Source of the DNA: Gemmatimonadales bacterium UBA4718
Lineage (GTDB): Bacteria > Gemmatimonadota > Gemmatimonadetes > Gemmatimonadales > Gemmatimonadaceae
Reading direction: 5' to 3'
DNA length: 5,450 bases
Assembly (NCBI GenBank): GCA_002404375.1
Contig: DHJO01000165.1
Location: 1-5,450, forward strand
Below are positions 1-5,450 of this stretch, piece after piece. Numbering within the stretch: the stretch's first letter is position 1; the number at the start of each line of letters is the position of its first letter. The notes beneath the pieces were generated by a model. The model was given only the letters and a program-made list of their open reading frames with translations. It was not told the DNA's origin and made no database searches. A program made the position numbers and the translations under genes.

Positions 1-938
<938 letters not shown>

Positions 939-974
939 GCTCGGCCACGCGCGCCGCCTTGAGCTGATGCCGGC

Positions 975-978
975 AGGA
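975..978 (+). promoter_or_regulatory. Probable ribosome binding site (AGGA) for the glycosyltransferase start at 988
   Basis: AGGA lies 9 bases before the ATG at 988. The alternative ATGs at 919 and 967 have no comparable purine-rich Shine-Dalgarno match, so this short site favours 988. A four-base match can occur by chance. Confidence 0.4.
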
Positions 979-987
979 TCGCTGCCC

Positions 988-2121
988 ATGGCGGGCGTGC
1001 GCGCTGCGCGCCCGCTCAGAATCGCGCTCGTCACCGAGTACTACTACCCACACCTGGGTGGCATCTGCGAGCACGTCCACTTCTTCGCGCGCGAAGCGCG
1101 GCGACACGGACATCAGGTGGACATTATCACGTCCAACATGCCCGGTACCCGCTACGAGCCGCACGTCATTCGCATTGGGAAGAGCCAGCCCATTTACGCC
1201 AACGGATCGCAGGCGCGATTTACGTGGGGATTCGAGCTCCGGAAAGATCTGAAGCGCGTGTTCAGCCTTGGCCAGTACGATATCATTCACGTGCATTCGC
1301 CGCTGAGCCCGGTTCTGCCGGTGCTTGCAATAGAAGAAGCCAACTGCCCGGTCGTCGGCACTTTTCACACTTATTTCGATCGCTCGATCGGCTACGCCAT
1401 CGGCAGGCGATACTTCCAGAAGCGACTCGATCAGCTTCACGCGGCGATTGCCGTCTCGCATTCCACGACGATCGCGCTCAATCGATACTTCGAAGCAAAT
1501 TGGACGATCGTCCCGAATGGAATCGATACCGACGTCTTCAACCCGCGCGTTCCCCGCCCCGCTGCTCTCCGCACCGACGTTCCCGTCATTCTCTTCCTCG
1601 GAAGATTCGACCCGCGAAACGGCCTCACCACCCTCATAGAATCCTTCAAGAAAGTCCGCGGCAGGAACCGTGAGGCTCAACTCGTCGTCGTGGGCGATGG
1701 CCCGCTTCGCAAGCACTACTATCGCGCCGCCGGCGGCGATCCGGACATCACCTTCGTCGGCTCAGTGCTCGGCGAACGGCCCAGCTACTACGCCCATAGC
1801 GCAATGTACGCCTGCCCGACGACCAAGGCATCGTTCGGAATCACGCTTCTTGAATCGATGGCGTGCGAGACGCCGGTCGTGTGCTCGGACATCTATGGCT
1901 TCCGCGACGTGGTCAAACACGAGCGCGAGGCACTAATGGTGCAAAGTGGAAACATTGATGATCTCTCCGATGCACTGGTGAGGCTTCTGGACGACGAGAC
2001 GCTTCGTGCACGGCTCGGAAAGCGCGGCCGTCAGGAGGCGGAGCAATACTCCTGGGCCAACGTAACCGAGACTGTGCTCGACATCTACACGGCTGTGCTG
2101 CGCCGGAATACACACGAATGA
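988..2121 (+). CDS. GT4-family glycosyltransferase, PimA-like (GT-B fold)
   Basis: Predicted to transfer a sugar from a nucleotide-sugar donor to a lipid or glycan acceptor at the cytosolic membrane face. From Met at 988 it is 377 residues, usual for GT4. The N-terminal acceptor domain begins RIALVTEYYYPHLGG (11-25) and has GTFHTYFDRS (124-133), whose His127 matches the active-site His of PimA-like enzymes; VPNGID (175-180) opens the linker. The donor domain has LFLGRFDPRNG (202-212), VVVGDGP (234-240) and SFGITLLESMACETPVV (282-298). Two family residues differ: the first Glu of the E-x7-E motif is Ala281, and the usual Lys of the R-K-G donor loop is Asn211. Starts at 919 (400 aa, overlapping ppdK by 20 bases) and 967 are possible; 988 is preferred because AGGA precedes it at 9 bases and the Rossmann strand follows closely. 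Its stop overlaps the next gene's start. Donor and acceptor are unknown; resemblance to PimA does not prove phosphatidylinositol mannosylation. Confidence 0.92.
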   Translation: MAGVRAARPLRIALVTEYYYPHLGGICEHVHFFAREARRHGHQVDIITSNMPGTRYEPHVIRIGKSQPIYANGSQARFTWGFELRKDLKRVFSLGQYDIIHVHSPLSPVLPVLAIEEANCPVVGTFHTYFDRSIGYAIGRRYFQKRLDQLHAAIAVSHSTTIALNRYFEANWTIVPNGIDTDVFNPRVPRPAALRTDVPVILFLGRFDPRNGLTTLIESFKKVRGRNREAQLVVVGDGPLRKHYYRAAGGDPDITFVGSVLGERPSYYAHSAMYACPTTKASFGITLLESMACETPVVCSDIYGFRDVVKHEREALMVQSGNIDDLSDALVRLLDDETLRARLGKRGRQEAEQYSWANVTETVLDIYTAVLRRNTHE

Positions 2122-2816
2122 TCGCGTTTGCCGCACTTGGATTTTCGGTAATCGGCGGAATCGGCGGAGTCGCGCACGGCGCGTTCCACCGCAACAGCCC
2201 GATTTTTGGCCGCGCGTTGGGGAAAATCGACAGCGACCGTAAGGTCGTCGCGCTCACCTTCGATGACGGCCCCAACCCGGACGCCACCCCCCGCATCCTC
2301 GATACTCTCGCCGAGAAGGGCGTCCGCGCGACCTTCTTCATTCTGGGCAGTCACGCCGAGCGGTGGCCTGAGCTGGTGAGGAGGATCTCGCACGAGGGCC
2401 ACCAGATCGGCAATCACGGCTATTTCCACCGGAAACTACACTTCAAGAGTCCGTTCTACGTGAGCCGCGACATCCGGCTCGGCCTTCGCGCGATCAAACG
2501 CGCTGGTGCACCCGCGCCGAGGTACTTTCGCGCCCCGCACGGATTTCGTAGCCCGTGGACAAGCTCCATCGCCAACTCCTACGGAGAGCGCACCGTCGGC
2601 TGGTCACTCGGCGTCTGGGATAGCGATCGGCCCGGCGTCGAGGAGATCGTGAAGCGCACACTCGAGGGTGTTTCGCCCGGATCGATTGTCCTGTTGCACG
2701 ACGGGGACGGATACAATCCCGATGGCGACAGGATGCAAACCGCTGCTGCGCTGCCCCACATCATCGACAGGCTCAAAAGCCAGGGCTACGAGTTCGCGAC
2801 TCTGCCGACTGAATGA
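2118..2816 (+). CDS. Polysaccharide deacetylase (NodB homology, CE4), membrane-anchored
   Basis: A 232-residue metal-dependent N-deacetylase of the NodB/CE4 fold, removing acetyl (or formyl) groups from amino sugars. The core motifs are intact: TFDDGP (47-52; Asp49 general base, Asp50 metal ligand), NHGYFH (99-104; His100 and His104 metal ligands), RAPHG (138-142), GWSLGVWD (161-168) and IVLLHDG (190-196; His194). A hydrophobic stretch at residues 2-22 precedes the domain and looks like a membrane anchor or uncleaved signal. No basic residues precede it, while several follow (R25, R32, K36, R41, K42). The ATG overlaps the preceding TGA (ATGA), and GGAA at 2105-2108 may serve as ribosome binding site. 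The gene lies between a glycosyltransferase and a flippase-like protein, suggesting a lipid-linked amino sugar rather than peptidoglycan or chitin as substrate, by analogy with ArnD, a CE4 enzyme acting on a polyprenyl-linked sugar. The family call is firm; the substrate is inferred. Confidence 0.93.
   Translation: MIAFAALGFSVIGGIGGVAHGAFHRNSPIFGRALGKIDSDRKVVALTFDDGPNPDATPRILDTLAEKGVRATFFILGSHAERWPELVRRISHEGHQIGNHGYFHRKLHFKSPFYVSRDIRLGLRAIKRAGAPAPRYFRAPHGFRSPWTSSIANSYGERTVGWSLGVWDSDRPGVEEIVKRTLEGVSPGSIVLLHDGDGYNPDGDRMQTAAALPHIIDRLKSQGYEFATLPTE
2151..2168 (+). repeat. Two tandem copies of a 9-base unit (ATCGGCGGA) inside the deacetylase gene
   Basis: The 9-mer occurs at 2151-2159 and 2160-2168, in frame, encoding Ile-Gly-Gly twice in the N-terminal hydrophobic segment. 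It may be a recent slippage duplication or simply a glycine-rich helix-packing motif. Confidence 0.55.
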
Positions 2817-3916
2817 GCCCTGCGCTGAAGAAGGGGATTCGCTGGGCGATTTCCGCCGCGATCCTCGTCTTCCTCATTCTTTTCGCCCGCACGATCAATT
2901 GGCACGACGCGTGGAGCTCGATGCGGCACGCGTCTCTTCCGCTTCTGGCAGCCGCGATTGGTGTAAATATCCTCTCCGTGCTGATCAAGGGCGTGCGTTG
3001 GTGGCTCTTCCTTCGCCCGATCGGCATCAAGTCGCTCCCCCTCGCCATCCGCGCGACGGTGGCGGGCGCCGGTCTCAACAACGTTCTGGTTGCCAGCGGA
3101 GGAGATGCAGCGCGCGTGGTGTTCGTGTCGCGAGTGAGCGGCGTTTCCAGCTCCACCGTGCTCGCGTCGATGGCTCTGGAAAAACTCTTCGATCCGATCG
3201 GGTTTGTGATGCTCCTGGTGTTCGGAGTCATCGCCTTTCAGCTTCCGCCGCAGTTCGAGCGGTGGAAGGTGCCGGCGGAGATTCTGCTCGTAGTCATAGT
3301 CCTGTTGCTGATATTCTTCGTGTACGCGACCAGGCATATCAAGCCGGAGCACGTACCGGAACGCCGAGCGAAACCGCGGACTGTGTGGGGAAGGATTCGC
3401 GCGTATTTCGTCAGCTTCGGCCAGACGGCCGGACGTCTCGCAACCGGACCTCGGTTCCTCGCTGCGATGCTACTGTCTCTCGCAGCGTGGGCGTGTCAGC
3501 TCTGGACGTTCCAGCTGGCCGCTGCGGCGGCCCATGTCTCGATCCCGCTCGCGGGAAGTCTCGCGTGTCTGCTCGGCATCAACGTCGGGCTGATCATCCG
3601 CGCTACTCCCGGCAATGTGGGATTCTTCCAGTTCGTCTATGCGTTGATGGCGGAGCAGTTCGGCGTTTCACGCAATGACGCGATTGCCGTGTCTCTGCTG
3701 ATCCAAACGATCCAGATTCTTCCCCTTACGCTGTTTGGTATCGCGCTCGCGCCGGAGTTCATATTCCGCGGCGGGAAGAAGGACAAGGAGACCGAGGCGA
3801 TCGCGAAGAAAATCGAGAAGGAGAAAGAGCTGCACGTCGGTCCGCTGTCGACCGCGGAAGAGGTTCTGCAGCGCGCGGCCAAGGCCGGAGTCGCCCCACC
3901 GCCCAAGAAATCCTAG
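2813..3916 (+). CDS. Flippase-like / lysylphosphatidylglycerol synthase TM-domain family membrane protein (UPF0104)
   Basis: A 367-residue multi-pass inner-membrane protein. Hydrophobic segments lie near residues 8-26, 41-62, 76-95, 118-142, 155-172, 211-238, 243-262, 265-285 and 290-315. Family landmarks are KGVRWWLFLRP (59-69), GLNNVLVASGGDAAR (87-101, the usual NN-LP-GE/D-R region), ALEKLFD (121-127) and TPGNVGFFQ (265-273). The family includes the membrane part of MprF and AglD-related proteins; members are proposed to move or modify lipid-linked substrates, but biochemistry is thin. There is no MprF aminoacyl-transferase domain. A soluble tail (about 319-367) is rich in Lys and Glu, then ends in a proline/lysine stretch; it is probably cytosolic. 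The start is the ATG overlapping the deacetylase stop (ATGA). No clear Shine-Dalgarno precedes it, so coupled re-initiation is likely. Its stop shares CTAG with the convergent dsbD gene. Role in a glycolipid pathway is inferred from neighbours. Confidence 0.9.
   Translation: MSPALKKGIRWAISAAILVFLILFARTINWHDAWSSMRHASLPLLAAAIGVNILSVLIKGVRWWLFLRPIGIKSLPLAIRATVAGAGLNNVLVASGGDAARVVFVSRVSGVSSSTVLASMALEKLFDPIGFVMLLVFGVIAFQLPPQFERWKVPAEILLVVIVLLLIFFVYATRHIKPEHVPERRAKPRTVWGRIRAYFVSFGQTAGRLATGPRFLAAMLLSLAAWACQLWTFQLAAAAAHVSIPLAGSLACLLGINVGLIIRATPGNVGFFQFVYALMAEQFGVSRNDAIAVSLLIQTIQILPLTLFGIALAPEFIFRGGKKDKETEAIAKKIEKEKELHVGPLSTAEEVLQRAAKAGVAPPPKKS
3913..3916. other. CTAG: shared stop codon of two convergent genes
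   Basis: Bases 3914-3916 read TAG on the + strand, ending the flippase-like gene. Bases 3915-3913 read TAG on the - strand, ending dsbD. The palindrome CTAG therefore terminates both genes, with no intergenic bases and no separate terminator between them. Confidence 0.93.
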
Positions 3917-5226
3917 CGGCTGGCGACCCGTGGTTCGCGGCCGCGCTTCAGAAACGCGATGAACTCCGCTGGATTTCGACTGAGGCCACTGAACGTTGCG
4001 CGGACTTTCCCATCAGGGGCCATCACCGCGTAGAGCGGAAGCGCCACGGTGCCGAAAGTTTTCTCCTGAAACGCCTGCTGACGCTCGTAGAGCTCGCCGT
4101 CACCATCGGTATAGAGCCGGGAGAGGACGAACTGTCCCAGCTCCGCGGCGACGTCCGGACGGCTGAAGATGTTCGCCTCCATCCACCGGCAGTTGGTGCA
4201 GGTGTATCCGGTGAAATCGACGAACACCAGCTTCCCTGAAGATCGCGCAGCGTTTAGCGCGCCCTGGTAGTCGTTGAGCATCCAGGCGGATGATTCGCCG
4301 CCGGAGGATGCGATCGCAGGCGTACCAGCTGCCGGAGGGAGGAACGCTTCGATCTGCGGCAGGGATCTCCCATTCAATCCGGACGCAAGCCAGGCCGCCA
4401 GGAGGAGCGAAAGGCCGACGGGCGCAAGTTCGCCCAGACGCCAGTCCTGTCGCTGGACGCGTTGAGGAATATTGCGACCGAGGTACAAGGCTCCGGCGAT
4501 TGCCAGAGTAGACCATGAGAGCAATACCACATTTCGAGTGAAGATTCCCCAGCCGAGCACCATGTCGGTGTTCGAGACGAACTTGATCGCTGCTCCAATC
4601 TCTAGCAGACCAATCAGGACGCGAAGTGTTTGCATCCAGGCGCCGGCGCGTGGAAGCCTCGATACCGAGCGCGGCACGAGCGCCAGCAGCACGAACGGCA
4701 GCGCGAAGGCTGTCGAGTAAACGATCATCCCGACAACCGGTGTTGCCCACGATCCGCGAGACGCGAGGACGAGCAGCGTCCCGACGAATGGGGCCGTGCA
4801 AGTGACCGATGTCAGCGTGAACGTGGCACCCATGATGAGGGCGCCGAGGGAGCTGCCCGGCGCCGCGTCACGCGAGACGCGGTCGGCAACATTCGCAAGT
4901 TGCCAGGGTACGGGAGTCGCGAGCCATCCGAACAGGTTTGCCGCGAAAACCAGAAACAGCGCGGCAAGAATGAGATTCACCCACGGATCTGATGCAAATC
5001 GATTGAGACCGGCGGCACCAAAGATCGCTGCCAGCGAAAGTCCGAGCACAGTAAACGTCGCGACGATGCCAAGCCCGAACAGAAACGGGCGTCGCAGGCT
5101 TAACGAGCGGTCGCCGTTCGGCGCCGCGAAATAGGCGATGGTTACAGGCACCATCGGGAAGACGCATGGCGTGAGCAACGAGAGGAGGCCTGTAGTCGCC
5201 GCCAGCCAGAGAAATCCGACGCTCAT
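3913..5226 (-). CDS. dsbD: DsbD-type thiol:disulfide interchange protein (CcdA-like membrane domain plus C-terminal thioredoxin domain)
   Basis: An inner-membrane electron carrier of 437 residues, taking electrons from cytosolic thioredoxin to the periplasm. About eight hydrophobic segments (roughly 3-33, 47-72, 82-101, 125-155, 160-184, 197-218, 224-250, 266-284) form the beta domain. Its redox cysteines are Cys21 in LTPCVFPMVP and Cys143 in SVTCTAPFVG. A periplasmic gamma (thioredoxin) domain spans about 312-430, with Cys343-Thr-Asn-Cys346 in GYTCTNCRWME and the cis-proline loop near Pro397 (VALPLYAV). E. coli DsbD also has an N-terminal alpha domain in the same chain; here that domain is absent and a matching domain lies in the gene immediately upstream. 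The ATG (5226-5224) overlaps that gene's TGA; GGA at 5235-5233 may be a ribosome binding site. Likely roles are cytochrome c maturation and periplasmic disulfide isomerisation; partners are not visible. The family call is firm. Confidence 0.94.
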   Translation of the reverse strand: MSVGFLWLAATTGLLSLLTPCVFPMVPVTIAYFAAPNGDRSLSLRRPFLFGLGIVATFTVLGLSLAAIFGAAGLNRFASDPWVNLILAALFLVFAANLFGWLATPVPWQLANVADRVSRDAAPGSSLGALIMGATFTLTSVTCTAPFVGTLLVLASRGSWATPVVGMIVYSTAFALPFVLLALVPRSVSRLPRAGAWMQTLRVLIGLLEIGAAIKFVSNTDMVLGWGIFTRNVVLLSWSTLAIAGALYLGRNIPQRVQRQDWRLGELAPVGLSLLLAAWLASGLNGRSLPQIEAFLPPAAGTPAIASSGGESSAWMLNDYQGALNAARSSGKLVFVDFTGYTCTNCRWMEANIFSRPDVAAELGQFVLSRLYTDGDGELYERQQAFQEKTFGTVALPLYAVMAPDGKVRATFSGLSRNPAEFIAFLKRGREPRVASR

Positions 5227-5450
5227 CTTCTATCCGCGATCAGGAGAACCACCGCGAGCTTCTCCGTGCGTGGCGGAAGACACAGCGTCTCGCTGCACAC
5301 CTGATATCGCACGCCGACGTGGAACTTCCGGAAGCCCGCGGGGGCGCGGCCAGGAACACCAACCGGAATCGTGAAGCGCGGGTTGCCGGAGTAGAGCTCC
5401 GTCTCTATGCCAAAATTCTTGTCGAAGACGCGCTCCGGTTGGGGCGCTTT
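5223..5450 (-). CDS. DsbD alpha-domain-like periplasmic protein, C-terminal part (5' end outside window)
   Basis: An open - strand frame enters from the right edge and encodes 75 residues before TGA at 5225-5223. There is no start in the window, so the N-terminus (expected signal peptide or lipoprotein motif) lies beyond base 5450. The visible part resembles the end of the DsbD N-terminal domain (DsbD_N): a beta-rich stretch with an ELYSGNPRFTIP segment, then VRYQVCSETLCLPP. In that segment Cys52 (codon 5297-5295) and Cys57 (codon 5282-5280) form a C-x4-C pair comparable to the Cys pair of DsbD-alpha (YQ-C...C-PP). In DsbD this domain accepts electrons from the gamma domain and passes them to periplasmic clients. 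The ATGA overlap with dsbD implies co-translation and a functional pair. The protein ends soon after the domain, without a membrane span. Alternatives are a frameshift splitting a single dsbD, or a longer fused protein upstream. Confidence 0.82.
   Translation of the reverse strand, partial: KAPQPERVFDKNFGIETELYSGNPRFTIPVGVPGRAPAGFRKFHVGVRYQVCSETLCLPPRTEKLAVVLLIADRR

Noticed and set aside
2668..3678. A 336-codon open frame on the + strand overlapping the deacetylase and flippase-like genes.
   Set aside because: Its translation is Arg/Ser-rich low-complexity sequence without motifs, while the other frame gives recognisable proteins across the same bases.
3936..3945. Perfect palindrome CGCGGCCGCG close to the convergent stops, considered as a terminator.
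   Set aside because: It has no loop and no T-tract on either side and encodes the C-terminal Arg/Gly codons of DsbD; GC-rich palindromes are common here.
4100..4801. A 233-codon - strand frame inside dsbD.
   Set aside because: Arg-rich shadow frame; the dsbD frame carries the CxxC motif and membrane segments there.
5325..5334. Palindrome CTTCCGGAAG, considered as an operator.
   Set aside because: It sits inside the DsbD-alpha coding frame, is single and not near a promoter.
5223..5450. Possible divergent promoter or intergenic region before dsbD.
   Set aside because: The stretch is an open coding frame for the DsbD-alpha-like domain up to the ATGA overlap, so no promoter is needed here.

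Overview
This is a GC-rich, almost fully coding stretch of a bacterial chromosome. It holds six protein genes: four on the + strand (the first cut by the left edge) and two on the - strand (the upstream one cut by the right edge). GC-rich third codon positions, a DsbD-type periplasmic thiol system and a PPDK gene suggest a high-GC, cell-wall-bearing Gram-negative-type bacterium. My impression is a soil or sediment lineage such as Gemmatimonadota. That is a guess from protein 'flavour', not a demonstrated placement. No RNA genes, insertion sequences, CRISPR repeats or convincing promoters or terminators were seen.

Left to centre (+ strand): the C-terminal third of pyruvate phosphate dikinase (1-938) is followed by a tightly packed trio. 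The trio is a PimA-like GT4 glycosyltransferase (988-2121, possible longer start at 919), a NodB-type polysaccharide deacetylase (2118-2816) and a flippase-like/LPG-synthase-TM multi-pass membrane protein (2813-3916). Both internal junctions of the trio are 4-base stop/start overlaps (ATGA), so translation is probably coupled. The order suggests a lipid-linked glycan route: a sugar is added to a lipid on the cytosolic face, N-deacetylated, then moved or modified by the membrane protein. This is inference from context; each family is well known, but I do not recognise the combined pathway as a named system.

Right (- strand, read right to left): the end of a small DsbD-alpha-like protein (5223-5450) overlaps by ATGA the start of a DsbD beta-gamma protein (3913-5226). 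The latter has eight predicted membrane spans with paired cysteines and a C-terminal thioredoxin domain with a CTNC motif. Together they look like a DsbD electron-transfer system divided over two genes, carrying reducing power from cytosolic thioredoxin to periplasmic thiols (for example in cytochrome c maturation).

The two convergent operons meet at one CTAG tetranucleotide that supplies the stop codon of both, leaving no intergenic space. Points worth a second look are altered motif residues in PPDK and in the glycosyltransferase, an AT-rich codon-usage island inside the PPDK gene, the possible cytosolic topology of the deacetylase, the divided DsbD, and the shared stop.
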